Below, one piece after another: positions 1-8,922 of a DNA stretch of 64,000 nucleotides; within the stretch, counting starts at the first letter, position 1; every line of letters starts with the position of its first letter. The DNA lies in assembly GCA_963833885.1 (NCBI GenBank), contig CAWHZU010000025.1:62001-126000 (forward strand), read 5' to 3'. The notes beneath the pieces were generated by a model. The model made no database searches and had not been told where the DNA came from. It worked only from the letters and a program-made list of their open reading frames with translations. This DNA comes from JASHPR01 sp963833885 (GTDB lineage: Bacteria > Actinomycetota > Actinomycetes > Streptosporangiales > Streptosporangiaceae). Made by a program: the position numbers and the translations under genes.

Positions 1-1698
1 CTGGGCGAGATGGTGACCGCGACCCAGTCGGTGAACGACGAGACGCTCCAGCTGCTCGGCGCCGAGCTCAACTACAACGTCCAAGTCGTTTCTCCCGAGG
101 AGGAAGACCGGGAGCTGCTCGAGGCGTTCGACATCGAGTTCGGCGAGGACGAGGGCGACGAGGGCGACCTGGTCGCCCGCCCGCCGGTGGTGACCGTGAT
201 GGGCCACGTCGACCACGGCAAGACCAAGCTGCTCGACGCGATCAGGCGCACGAATGTCGTCGCCCACGAGGCCGGCGGCATCACCCAGCACATCGGTGCG
301 TACCAGGCGAACGCCAAGGTCGACGGCCAGGAGCGGAAGATCACCTTCATCGACACTCCGGGTCACGAGGCCTTCACCGCCATGCGCGCCCGCGGCGCCG
401 AGACGACCGACCTGGTCGTGCTCGTGGTCGCGGCGGACGACGGCGTGAAGCCGCAGACCACCGAGGCGCTGAACCACGCCCAGGCGGCCGGTGTGCCGGT
501 CGTCGTGGCGGTCAACAAGATCGACAAGGAGGGTGCCGACCCGGCGCGGGTGCGGGCTCAGCTCACCGAGTACGGGCTGGTGGCCGAGGAGTTCGGCGGC
601 CAGAACCTGTTCGTCGACGTCTCTGCTCGCGAGGGCACCGGCATCGACGCCCTGCTCGAGGCGATCGTGCTGACCGCAGACGCCGAGCTGGACCTGCGCG
701 CCAACCCCGACCAGCAGGCTCAGGGTGTCGCGATCGAGGCCGAGCTCGACAAGGGCCGCGGGCCGGTCGCCACCGTGCTAGTGCAGCGCGGGACGCTCAG
801 GGTCGGTGACTCGATCGTCTGCGGCGAGGCGTTCGGCCGGGTCCGGGCCATGCTCGACGAGAACCGTGACACGGTCAGCGAGGCGCCGCCGTCCCGCCCG
901 GTGCAGGTACTCGGTCTCACCGCGGTGCCCAACGCCGGCGACAGCTTCCTGGTGGTGGACGACGACCGGGTCGCCCGGCAGATCGCCGAGCGGCGCGAGG
1001 CCAGGGAGCGCAGCGCGATGTTCGCGCAGCGGCGGCCGCGGGTCACCCTGGAGGACCTGGAGTCGGCGCTCAAGTCCGGCGAACGGGAAGAGCTGCTGCT
1101 CATCATCAAGGGCGACGTGTCCGGTTCGGTCGAGGCGCTCGAAGATGCCCTGCTCCAGCTCGACGTCGGCGAGGAGGTCGTCCTGCGGGTCATCGGCCGT
1201 GGCGTCGGCGCGATCACCCAGGACGACGTCAACCTGGCCATCGCCTCCGAGGCCGTGATCATCGGCTTTAACGTCCGCCCAGCGGGCCGGGCCGGTGAAC
1301 TCGCCCAGCGCGAGGGCGTGGACATCCGCTACTACTCGGTGATCTACCAGGCCATCGAGGAAGTCGAGGCCGCGCTCAAGGGCATGCTGAAGCCGATTTT
1401 CGAGGAAATTCAGCTCGGCAGCGCCGAAGTGCGGGAGGTCTTCCGGGTGCCCAGGGTCGGCAACGTGGCGGGCTGCATCGTCCGCTCCGGCACGATCACC
1501 CGCCACAGCAAGGCACGCCTGGTCCGCGACAGCGTCGTGGTCTCGGAAAGCCTCAGCATCGAGTCGCTGCGCCGGTTCAAGGACGATGCCACCGAGGTCC
1601 GCGAGGGCTTCGAGTGCGGTATCGGCCTCGGCTACAACGACGTTCGTGTCGCTGACGTGATCGAGACGTTCGAGATGCGGGAGAAGCCCAGGGCCTGA
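1..1698 (+). CDS. infB: Translation initiation factor IF-2, 3' part
   Basis: The gene enters the window already in frame, so its start and N-terminal domains lie outside; about 565 C-terminal residues are visible. IF-2 is the GTPase that places initiator tRNA on the 30S subunit and promotes 50S joining. The G domain is complete: G1 GHVDHGKT (about residue 67 from the window edge), a GITQHIG switch I segment, DTPGHEAF (about 118), NKID (about 172) and an SAREGTG segment. Domain II, the linker and the C2 initiator-tRNA binding domain follow and end normally. It heads the block DUF503-rbfA-nrnA-truB-ribF, a standard actinobacterial order. Identity is certain; only the 5' end is missing. Confidence 0.98.
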   Translation: MGEMVTATQSVNDETLQLLGAELNYNVQVVSPEEEDRELLEAFDIEFGEDEGDEGDLVARPPVVTVMGHVDHGKTKLLDAIRRTNVVAHEAGGITQHIGAYQANAKVDGQERKITFIDTPGHEAFTAMRARGAETTDLVVLVVAADDGVKPQTTEALNHAQAAGVPVVVAVNKIDKEGADPARVRAQLTEYGLVAEEFGGQNLFVDVSAREGTGIDALLEAIVLTADAELDLRANPDQQAQGVAIEAELDKGRGPVATVLVQRGTLRVGDSIVCGEAFGRVRAMLDENRDTVSEAPPSRPVQVLGLTAVPNAGDSFLVVDDDRVARQIAERREARERSAMFAQRRPRVTLEDLESALKSGEREELLLIIKGDVSGSVEALEDALLQLDVGEEVVLRVIGRGVGAITQDDVNLAIASEAVIIGFNVRPAGRAGELAQREGVDIRYYSVIYQAIEEVEAALKGMLKPIFEEIQLGSAEVREVFRVPRVGNVAGCIVRSGTITRHSKARLVRDSVVVSESLSIESLRRFKDDATEVREGFECGIGLGYNDVRVADVIETFEMREKPRA

Positions 1699-1734
1699 CG
1701 CGAATCCCAGCAGCCCGCCGCCGAAGGAGCCACC

Positions 1735-2031
1735 GTGTACGTGGGTGCCCTGACGTTGGACGTGTTGCTTGGCGACGTGCGCTCACTGAAGCAGAAGCGT
1801 TCGGCGGTACGGCCGCTGATCGCCGAGGTCGCCCGGCGCTTCCCGGCCGCATCCGTGGCTGAGACCGGGCACCTCGACCTGCACCGGCGGGCGGAGATCG
1901 GCGTGGCGGTGGCGGCCTCTTCGGCCGCGCGGGCCGCCGAGGTTCTCGACGCGTGCGAGCGCTTCGTCGCGGGCCGACCCGATATCGAGCTGCTGTCCGC
2001 GAGGCAGCGGCTGTTCAGCGAGGAGGAGTGA
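1735..2031 (+). CDS. DUF503 family protein
   Basis: A 98-residue protein of the DUF503 (YlxP-like) family, which is almost always found between infB and rbfA. The GTG start at 1735 follows GAAGGAGC, and the N-terminus MYVGALTLDVLLGD with SLKQKRS is typical of the family. A ribosome-linked or RNA-binding role is assumed from conserved context, not demonstrated. The gene lies 36 nt after infB and 7 nt before rbfA, consistent with one transcript. Confidence 0.9.
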   Translation: MYVGALTLDVLLGDVRSLKQKRSAVRPLIAEVARRFPAASVAETGHLDLHRRAEIGVAVAASSAARAAEVLDACERFVAGRPDIELLSARQRLFSEEE

Positions 2032-2038
2032 GCCAGCC

Positions 2039-2584
2039 ATGGTGGACACGGGCCGGGCGCGCAGGCTGGGCGAGGCGATCGCGCAGATCGTCGCCGAGAT
2101 GCTGGAGCGCCGGATCAAGGACCCGAGGCTCGGCTTCGTCACGGTGACCGCGGCCCGGGTGACCGGCGACCTGCGCGAGGCGACGGTGTTCTATACGGTC
2201 TACGGCTCCGAGGAGGAACGCGCCGCGTCGGCCGTCGCGCTGGCCAGCGCGACGGGCCTGATCCGCTCCGAGGTAGGCAAGCAGACTGGCGTGAAGCACA
2301 CGCCCTCGATCACCTTCGAGCAGGACACAGTGCCCGACACGGCGCGCAACATCGAGGAGCTCGTGGCCCGGGCGCGCGTCGCCGACGCGCAGGTCGCGGC
2401 CGCGCGGGTGGGTGCTGAGCCGGCCGGCGACCCGGATCCCTACCGGGTTCGCCCGGAGCCGGACGGTGATGATGAAGCCGACTCCGATGGTCACCCAGAC
2501 GACGAGGACGCGGTGCACGGCGACGGCCATGCGCTCGGCGGCCCGCTTGGTCGTTACCCCGCGCCCGGGACGGGCCGTAGCTGA
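2039..2584 (+). CDS. rbfA: Ribosome-binding factor A
   Basis: RbfA is a KH-like 30S maturation factor needed for 16S rRNA 5'-end processing and cold adaptation. The first 115 or so residues match the family (RIKDPRLGFVTVTAARVTGD, then a GLIRSEVGKQ segment and a FEQDTVPDTARNIEEL segment). The total of 181 residues is longer than usual: after about residue 125 comes an acidic then Gly/Pro-rich tail (DGDDEADSDGHPDDED). The tail may be a lineage extension, or readthrough after loss of an earlier stop, since it runs into the spacer before nrnA. Confidence 0.95.
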   Translation: MVDTGRARRLGEAIAQIVAEMLERRIKDPRLGFVTVTAARVTGDLREATVFYTVYGSEEERAASAVALASATGLIRSEVGKQTGVKHTPSITFEQDTVPDTARNIEELVARARVADAQVAAARVGAEPAGDPDPYRVRPEPDGDDEADSDGHPDDEDAVHGDGHALGGPLGRYPAPGTGRS

Positions 2585-2711
2585 CCGGGCACGCAGCAGG
2601 GATTCGGAGGTATGTGGACCCCAGCCCCCTGGGGGTTTTCCGTGGAGGGCGGAGCCCCCGCATGGGCGATTACCCGGCGGCCGGCAACGGCAGCGCGAGA
2701 TACTCACGGTC

Positions 2712-3767
2712 GTGACGACCGAGCAAGTGGGCACCGAGGAAGAGTGGGCGCGGGCCGTCAAGGCGCTGGACGGAGCCACCGAGATCTGCCTGGCCTGCCA
2801 CATCCGCCCGGACGGGGACGCGCTCGGCTCGATGCTCGCGGTCGCGCACGCCCTGCGCGCACGCTGCGGCCCCCCGCCCACCTCCCCCTTCACCGCGCCG
2901 CTCACGATCGTTGCCTCGTTTGGCGACCTGCCGTTCGAGATCCCGCGCATTCTTAACTTCCTCCCCGGCACTGATCTGCTAAGCCCACCGGACGCGTTTC
3001 CCGAGCGGCCCCAGGTCATGGTGACCTTCGACGCGGCCAGCCCGGACCGGCTCGGCCTGCTCGAGGCGAGCGCGGCGGCGGCCGACGAGCTGATCGTCCT
3101 CGACCATCACGCCTCGAACACCAGGTTCGGCACCGTCAACCTGATCGACGACGCGGCCGCGGCGACCGCGGTGCTTGCGTCTGAGCTGGTCAGCAGGCTC
3201 GGCGTGACACTGACCCGGGACATCGCGCTCGGGCTGTACGCGGGCCTGGTCACCGACACCGGCTCGTTCAAGTACTCGAACACGTCCGCGGGCGTGCATG
3301 AGCTCGCCGCGCAGCTGCTGCAGACCGGCATCGAACCCGGAGCGGTGGCGCACGAGCTCTGGGACCGCAGCCCGTTCGGGTTCCTTGGCCTGCTTTCCGC
3401 CGTGCTCGGGCGCGCACAGCTCGAGCCGGGCGCCGTGGCCGGCCATGGCCTGGTGTGGACGACGGTCACCCGCGATGACCGGGCGGCGCACGGGCTGCCG
3501 TACGAGGCGGCCGAATCAGTGATCGACGTGGTACGCCGCACCGACGAGGCCGATGTGGCGGTCGTGCTCAAGGAGGACGACGACGGGTGCTGGCAGGTGT
3601 CGGCCAGGTCCAAGGGCCAGGCAGACGTCGCCCGCGTCTGCGTGGCGCTGGGCGGCGGAGGTCACCGGCTCGCGGCGGGCTTCACCGCGCACGGCCCGGT
3701 TGCGGACGTGATGACCGCGCTGCGCCGCCAGCTCGCGATCGTGCCCGCCCCGGCCGGCGGGCGGTGA
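2712..3767 (+). CDS. nrnA: Bifunctional oligoribonuclease / PAP phosphatase (DHH family)
   Basis: A 351-residue DHH/DHHA1 phosphoesterase, predicted to degrade short RNA oligonucleotides and hydrolyse 3'-phosphoadenosine 5'-phosphate. Visible signatures are the metal-binding HIRPDGDALGS near residue 33, the DHH motif in LDHHASNT near 130, and the C-terminal DHHA1 substrate motif ALGGGGHRLAAGF. The GTG at 2712 (VTTEQVGTEEEW) fits the family's N-terminus; the frame stays open much further upstream but that stretch does not resemble the family. No strong Shine-Dalgarno is visible, so the start is moderately certain. The stop overlaps the proposed truB start by 4 nt (GTGA). Confidence 0.92.
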   Translation: MTTEQVGTEEEWARAVKALDGATEICLACHIRPDGDALGSMLAVAHALRARCGPPPTSPFTAPLTIVASFGDLPFEIPRILNFLPGTDLLSPPDAFPERPQVMVTFDAASPDRLGLLEASAAAADELIVLDHHASNTRFGTVNLIDDAAAATAVLASELVSRLGVTLTRDIALGLYAGLVTDTGSFKYSNTSAGVHELAAQLLQTGIEPGAVAHELWDRSPFGFLGLLSAVLGRAQLEPGAVAGHGLVWTTVTRDDRAAHGLPYEAAESVIDVVRRTDEADVAVVLKEDDDGCWQVSARSKGQADVARVCVALGGGGHRLAAGFTAHGPVADVMTALRRQLAIVPAPAGGR

Positions 3768-4708
3768 CGAAGGCGGCGGGCGGCAGCCAGGTGCAGGGAA
3801 GCGGGCTTGGCGAGCAGGGAACGGTGGCCAGCGGCCTGGTCATCGTCGACAAGCCACAGGGGCTTACCTCGCACGATGTTGTGGCGCGGATCCGCCGCCT
3901 GGCCGGGACCCGCCGCGTCGGGCACGCAGGCACGCTGGACCCGATGGCCACCGGGGTGCTCGTGATCGGGGTGGAGAAGGCCACCAGGCTGCTCGGCCAT
4001 CTCGCGCTGAGCGAGAAGGAGTACTCGGCCACGATCCGGCTGGGCCAGGCGACCGACACCGATGACGCCGAGGGCCAGGTGATCGCGGAGGCCTCGGCGG
4101 CGGGGGTCTCGGAAACGTCGCTCGAAGCCGCCGTGACCGCGCTGACCGGCGAGATCGAGCAGGTGCCGCCCGGGTACAGCGCGATCAAGGTGAGCGGGAA
4201 GCGTGCCTACCGGCTGGCCAGAGAGGGCGCGGCCCCCGAGCTCGCGGCCCGGACCGTCACCGTGACGGCCTTCGACGTCCTGGCCGTTCGCCGGGCCGGC
4301 GAACGGCTGGACGCCGACGTCACGGTCACCTGCTCCAGCGGGACCTACGTCCGGGCGCTGGCCCGCGACCTTGGCCGGGCGCTCGGCGTTGGCGGGCACC
4401 TCACCGCGCTGCGCCGGACGCGCGTGGGGCCTTACGAGATCGCCGCGGCGGCCACCCTTGATCAGCTCGCCGCCACATTCGCGGTGATCCCGCTGGACGA
4501 GGCGGCTGGCGTCGCGTTCCGGCCGGTGCATCTCACCGGTGATCAGGCCCGCTCGGTCGCGCACGGGGGCAGGATCGCGATCGGTGAGCTGGACTGGCCG
4601 GGCGGGCCACCGGGGCCGGTCGCCGCGTTCGCCCCGGACGGCTCGCTGATCGCACTGCTAACCGACCAGGACGGCCAGGCCAGGCCGCTCGCCGTCTTCG
4701 TCCCGTGA
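3764..4708 (+). CDS. truB: tRNA pseudouridine(55) synthase
   Basis: TruB converts U55 in the T-loop of tRNAs to pseudouridine. The catalytic motif GHAGTLDPMATGVL contains the essential Asp; VIVDKPQGLTSHDVV precedes it and a PUA-like C-terminal domain follows (AFAPDGSLIALL). The GTG at 3764 overlaps the nrnA stop and gives 314 residues. GTG 3824, preceded by GCAGGGA, would begin at VASGLVIVDK and is a serious alternative because most TruB proteins start there. It lies in the same operon as nrnA and ribF. Confidence 0.94.
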   Translation: MTKAAGGSQVQGSGLGEQGTVASGLVIVDKPQGLTSHDVVARIRRLAGTRRVGHAGTLDPMATGVLVIGVEKATRLLGHLALSEKEYSATIRLGQATDTDDAEGQVIAEASAAGVSETSLEAAVTALTGEIEQVPPGYSAIKVSGKRAYRLAREGAAPELAARTVTVTAFDVLAVRRAGERLDADVTVTCSSGTYVRALARDLGRALGVGGHLTALRRTRVGPYEIAAAATLDQLAATFAVIPLDEAAGVAFRPVHLTGDQARSVAHGGRIAIGELDWPGGPPGPVAAFAPDGSLIALLTDQDGQARPLAVFVP

Positions 4709-4784
4709 CCGCTGCGCACCGGACGGTCGCGGCGCATGGCACGCTTGGAGGGTCAGGGCGACGCGACCGGGGGAGGAACCGTAC

Positions 4785-5735
4785 ATGCACCGCTGGGAGG
4801 GCCTGGACGAAGTGCCCGACGGCTGGGGTCCCTCCGTCGTCACCATCGGGGTCTTCGACGGCGTGCACCGGGGCCATCAGCGCGTCGTGGGCCGGGCCAC
4901 CGAGATCGCGGCTGAGCTCGGGCGGCCAGTGGTGGTGGTCACCTTCGACCCGCACCCGGACGAGGTGGTGCGGCCCGGGTCCCACCCGCCGTTCCTGTCC
5001 AGCGCCAGGCGGCGCGCCGAGCTGCTGGCCGGGCTCGGCGTCGACGCGGTGTGCGTGCTGCCGTTCACGCGCGAGTTCTCGCAGCTCGGGCCGGACGAGT
5101 TCGTCCGCGTCGTGCTCGTCGACCGGCTGCACGCCGCGCGGGTCGTGGTAGGCGAGGACTTCCGGTTCGGCTACCGGGCCACGGGCGACGTCGCGCTGCT
5201 CGCGGAGCTGGGCGAGAAGTACGAGTTCACGGCCGAGGGGGTGCCGCTGGTCGCCGACGACGGCGTCCGGATCTCGTCAAGCGGGATCAGGGCCCAGCTC
5301 GCAGCCGGTGACGTGGTCGGCGCCGAACGCGACCTGGGGCGCCCGCACCGGGTGGAGGGCGTCGTGGTGCGGGGGCATCAGCGGGGCCGGGCGCTCGGCT
5401 TCCCCACCGCCAACCTGGAGACGATCCCGCACACCGCGATCCCCGCCGACGGCGTCTACGCGGGCTTTCTCACCAGCGTGGACTCGTCAGGGCGGGAGAT
5501 CGAGCGCTGGCCCGCCGCGGTCTCTGTCGGCACCAACCCCACCTTCGACGGGCAGGAACGCAGCGTCGAGGCGTATGCCCTGGATCGCGACGACCTGGAC
5601 CTGTACGGGGTGCACGTGGCCGTGGACTTCATCGCCAGGCTCCGCGGCATGGAGCGCTTCGACTCGGTCGACGACCTGGTAGCCCAGATGCACCTGGACG
5701 CGGACGCCGCCCGCCTGGTCTGCACGGGCAGCTAG
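4785..5735 (+). CDS. ribF: Bifunctional riboflavin kinase / FAD synthetase
   Basis: RibF phosphorylates riboflavin to FMN and adenylates FMN to FAD. The N-terminal nucleotidyltransferase domain shows GVFDGVHRGHQ (residues about 22-32) and the ISSSGIR motif; the C-terminal flavokinase domain shows RGRALGFPTANLE and a YGVHVAVDF segment. Length 316 is normal. The ATG is preceded by GGGGGAGGAACC. It follows truB by 76 nt and closes this operon. No FMN riboswitch is apparent upstream. Confidence 0.96.
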   Translation: MHRWEGLDEVPDGWGPSVVTIGVFDGVHRGHQRVVGRATEIAAELGRPVVVVTFDPHPDEVVRPGSHPPFLSSARRRAELLAGLGVDAVCVLPFTREFSQLGPDEFVRVVLVDRLHAARVVVGEDFRFGYRATGDVALLAELGEKYEFTAEGVPLVADDGVRISSSGIRAQLAAGDVVGAERDLGRPHRVEGVVVRGHQRGRALGFPTANLETIPHTAIPADGVYAGFLTSVDSSGREIERWPAAVSVGTNPTFDGQERSVEAYALDRDDLDLYGVHVAVDFIARLRGMERFDSVDDLVAQMHLDADAARLVCTGS

Positions 5736-5750
5736 CGGCGTCCTGGGTAT

Positions 5751-5782
5751 GCGGCACCCGGGGTTTGCGGCACCCGGGGTTT
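5751..5782. repeat. Perfect 16-bp tandem repeat after ribF
   Basis: Two exact copies of GCGGCACCCGGGGTTT lie back to back (5751-5766, 5767-5782) 16 nt after the ribF stop and 220 nt before rpsO. Each carries a CCCGGG core. They may be part of the ribF 3' end or the rpsO promoter region; the rest of this 268-nt spacer shows nothing else definite. Confidence 0.75.
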
Positions 5783-6003
5783 GCAGCTCAGTGTCCGGCT
5801 GCGGGCGTGATGCGGCGCTCGGCGTGATACCCTGAATAGTCGGTCGGTGTATCCGGCCAGGTTAGCTGCGCCCTCATGCGGCTGACCTTCTGGGAAGCAG
5901 GCACGCTTTTCAAGGTGTGACGTGCACCCAGGCGCATCCTGCCCCGAGCGGTCTGGCGACCATACCATCGGGGCGCCCAGCGATCACATGACGAAGGAGC
6001 AAC

Positions 6004-6273
6004 GTGCCGCTAGAGACCACGGTGAAGAAGGAGATCATCGCCGGGCACGCGACCACTGAGGGTGACACCGGCTCGCCGGAGGTCCAAGTCGCGCTGCTGA
6101 CACGGCGGATCCAGGATCTGACCGAGCACCTCAAGGTGCATAAGCACGATCACCACAGTCGCCGCGGGCTGTTGCTGCTGGTCGGCCGCAGGCGGCGGTT
6201 GCTGCAGTATCTGTCCCGGAAGGACATCACCCGCTACCGCGAGCTGATCGAGAAGCTCGGCTTGCGCAGGTAG
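6004..6273 (+). CDS. rpsO: 30S ribosomal protein S15
   Basis: S15 binds the central domain of 16S rRNA at the three-way junction of h20-h22. The 89 residues match the full family length, with GDTGSPEVQVALLTRRI, HKHDHHSRRGLLLLVGRRRR and a C-terminal RYRELIEKLGLRR. The GTG start is preceded by ACGAAGGAGCAAC. It stands upstream of pnp, the usual bacterial pairing in which rpsO and pnp expression are linked. Confidence 0.98.
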   Translation: MPLETTVKKEIIAGHATTEGDTGSPEVQVALLTRRIQDLTEHLKVHKHDHHSRRGLLLLVGRRRRLLQYLSRKDITRYRELIEKLGLRR

Positions 6274-6286
6274 GTTGACGGCAAAC

Positions 6287-6315
6287 CGCCCGCTGGGCCC
6301 CGCGCCCGGCGGGCG
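6287..6315 (+). terminator. Strong hairpin in the rpsO-pnp spacer
   Basis: CGCCCGCTGGGC (6287-6298) pairs with GCCCGGCGGGCG (6304-6315), a 12-bp stem in RNA counting one U-G pair, with a 5-nt loop. It starts 13 nt after the rpsO stop. There is no U-tract, as is common in actinomycetes. It can be a terminator or an mRNA processing/stability element between rpsO and pnp. An A-rich stretch (6316-6350) follows. Confidence 0.7.
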
Positions 6316-6570
6316 TACAAGTAAATAAGAACAAAAGACAAGAAACAGAACGACGTCCCGCGGCCCCGGCCCAGAGCGCTCAGAGCGCCCAAAGCGCCGG
6401 TCCTCGGTAGTGGTTCTCGGGCCAAGGGGGAAGCGCTCGCGCCAAGCGGCGCCGCTCACCCGGGCCGAGGACTTCGATCGAAGACCGGCCGACGCCCGGC
6501 CTGGCCAGGCAGTCGGTGCGTGCTCAGTGGTGGGCGGGCAACGCGGGACCTCACAAAGGAGGTCTCACCC

Positions 6571-8922
6571 GTGACTGGAATCCAGGAGGGTGTGCATACC
6601 GCCGAGGTCACCATCGACAACGGCGCACTCGGAGTACACAAGATTCGCTTCGAGACCGGGCGGCTGGCGAAGCTCGCCGCAGGCTCGGCCGTCGTCTATC
6701 TCGACGACGAAACCATGGTGCTGTCCGCGACCACCGCGTCCAAGCACCCCAAGGAAGGCCTCGACTTCTTCCCGCTCACGGTGGACGTCGAGGAGAAGAT
6801 GTACGCGGTGGGCCGGATTCCCGGCTCGTTCTTCCGCCGGGAGGGCCGCCCGTCCGAGGACGCGATCCTCACCTGCCGGCTGATCGACCGGCCGCTGCGG
6901 CCAACGTTCACGCACGGGCTGCGCAACGAGGTCCAGATCGTCGAGACGATCCTGGCCCTGCATCCCGACACCCTCTACGACGTGGTCGCGATCAATGCGG
7001 CCTCACTCTCCACCCAGCTGTCCGGCCTGCCGTTCTCCGGGCCGATCGGCGGCGTCCGGGTCGCCCTGATCAAGGGCCAGTGGGTCGGCTTCCCGACCTA
7101 CTCCCAGCTCGAGGACGCCACCTTCGACATGGTCGTGGCCGGCCGGGTGCTCGAGGACGGCGACGTGGCGATCATGATGGTGGAGGCCGAGTCCACCTCG
7201 AGCACGCTGCGCTTGCTCGCCGACTCCGGCAGCGGCGCCGTGGCGCCGACCGAGGACACGGTGGCCGCCGGGCTGGAGGCCGCCAAGCCGTTCATCAAGG
7301 CCCTGTGCGAGGCGCAGCAGCAGGTGGCGGCCGTCGCGGCCAAGGAGGTCCAGGAGTTCCCGGTCTTCGTCGAATACCAGCAGGACGTCTATGACGCGCT
7401 GGCCGGCGAGGTCTCCGACGACCTGGCCAAGGCGCTCACGATCGCGAGCAAGCAGGACCGCGATGCGGAGACCGACCGGGTCAAGGCACTGGCGACCGAG
7501 CGCCTCGGCGGCCAGTTCGAGGGCCGCGAGAAGGAGATCAGCGGCGCGTTCCGGTCGCTGACCAAGAAGCTGGTCCGGGAGCGGATCATCCGCGACGGCC
7601 TGCGGATCGACGGCCGCGGCCTGGCCGACATCCGGCAGCTGTCCGCCGAGGCCGGCGTACTGCCCCGGGTGCACGGCTCGGCCCTGTTCGAGCGCGGGGA
7701 GACCCAGATCCTGGGCGTCACCACGCTGAACATGCTCCGGATGGAGCAGATGATCGACACGCTGAACCCGGAGCGCACCAAGCGCTACATGCACAACTAC
7801 AACATGCCGCCGTACTCGACCGGCGAGACCGGCCGGGTCGGCTCGCCGAAGCGCCGCGAGATCGGCCACGGCGCGCTGGCCGAGCGGGCGCTGATCCCGG
7901 TGCTGCCCACCCGCGAGGAGTTCCCCTACGCGATCCGGCAGGTGTCCGAGGCCATCGGCTCCAACGGCTCCACCTCGATGGGCTCGGTCTGCGCGTCCTC
8001 GATGTCGCTGCTCGACGCGGGCGTGCCACTGAAGGACATGGTGGCGGGCATCGCGATGGGCCTCATCCACGAGGGCGGCGACTACGTCACGCTGACCGAC
8101 ATCCTCGGCGCCGAGGACGCGTTCGGCGACATGGACTTCAAGGTCGCCGGGACCAAGGACGTGATCACCGCGCTGCAGCTCGACACCAAGCTGGACGGCA
8201 TCCCTGCCTCGGTGCTCGCGGCCGCGCTCAAGCAGGCCCGCGGCGCGCGGCTGACGATCCTCGAGGTGATGCGCGAGGCGATCGACACCCCGGCCGAGAT
8301 GAGCCCGTTCGCACCGCGGATCATCACGGTCAAGGTGCCGGTCGACAAGATCGGCGAGGTGATCGGCCCGAAGGGCAAGATGATCAACTCCATTCAGGAG
8401 GACACCGGCGCCGAGATCACCATCGAGGACGACGGCACGATCTACATCGGCGCCACCGACGGCACGTCGGCCGAGGCCGCACGGACGGCGATCAACGCGA
8501 TCGCCAACCCGCACATCCCCGAGGTCGGGGAGCGTTTCCTGGGCACGGTCGTGAAGACGACCACGTTCGGCGCGTTCGTCTCGCTGCTGCCCGGCCGGGA
8601 CGGGCTGCTGCACATCACCCAGATCCGCAAGCTGCACGGCGGGGCGAGGATCGAGAACGTCGACGACGTGATCTCGGTCGGCGACAAGATTCAGGTCGAG
8701 ATCCGCGATGTGGACGACCGGGGCAAGCTGTCGCTGGTCCCGGTCGAGGTCGTCGAGCGTGAGGCGGCCGGGGAGGACCTGGGCGGCGGTGACGACCACC
8801 GCTCGCGCGACGGCGACCGGGGTGAGCGCCGGGACCGCGACCGGGGCGACCGGGGCGGTGACCGCCCCCGAGGCGATCACTACCGCACCCGGGAGCGCCA
8901 CCGCGGGCCGCGCAACTCATGA
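6571..8922 (+). CDS. pnp: Polyribonucleotide nucleotidyltransferase (PNPase)
   Basis: PNPase is the phosphorolytic 3'-to-5' exoribonuclease of the RNA degradosome and, in actinomycetes, also a polymerase making 3' tails. The GTG start is fixed by a perfect AAAGGAGGT at 6556-6563, giving 783 residues. Order: first RNase PH domain with GRIPGSFFRREGRPSE, helical linker, second PH domain (GSNGSTSMGSVCASSMS), KH domain (EVIGPKGKMINSIQ) and S1 domain (FGAFVSLLPGRDGLLHI). The last 40 or so residues are a low-complexity Arg/Asp/Gly tail, likely disordered. The stop overlaps the peptidase start (ATGA). Confidence 0.98.
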   Translation: MTGIQEGVHTAEVTIDNGALGVHKIRFETGRLAKLAAGSAVVYLDDETMVLSATTASKHPKEGLDFFPLTVDVEEKMYAVGRIPGSFFRREGRPSEDAILTCRLIDRPLRPTFTHGLRNEVQIVETILALHPDTLYDVVAINAASLSTQLSGLPFSGPIGGVRVALIKGQWVGFPTYSQLEDATFDMVVAGRVLEDGDVAIMMVEAESTSSTLRLLADSGSGAVAPTEDTVAAGLEAAKPFIKALCEAQQQVAAVAAKEVQEFPVFVEYQQDVYDALAGEVSDDLAKALTIASKQDRDAETDRVKALATERLGGQFEGREKEISGAFRSLTKKLVRERIIRDGLRIDGRGLADIRQLSAEAGVLPRVHGSALFERGETQILGVTTLNMLRMEQMIDTLNPERTKRYMHNYNMPPYSTGETGRVGSPKRREIGHGALAERALIPVLPTREEFPYAIRQVSEAIGSNGSTSMGSVCASSMSLLDAGVPLKDMVAGIAMGLIHEGGDYVTLTDILGAEDAFGDMDFKVAGTKDVITALQLDTKLDGIPASVLAAALKQARGARLTILEVMREAIDTPAEMSPFAPRIITVKVPVDKIGEVIGPKGKMINSIQEDTGAEITIEDDGTIYIGATDGTSAEAARTAINAIANPHIPEVGERFLGTVVKTTTFGAFVSLLPGRDGLLHITQIRKLHGGARIENVDDVISVGDKIQVEIRDVDDRGKLSLVPVEVVEREAAGEDLGGGDDHRSRDGDRGERRDRDRGDRGGDRPRGDHYRTRERHRGPRNS

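Noticed and set aside
7003..8901. 632-codon minus-strand open frame opposite pnp
   Set aside because: A mirror of the pnp codon pattern in GC-rich DNA; no ribosome site or family resemblance.
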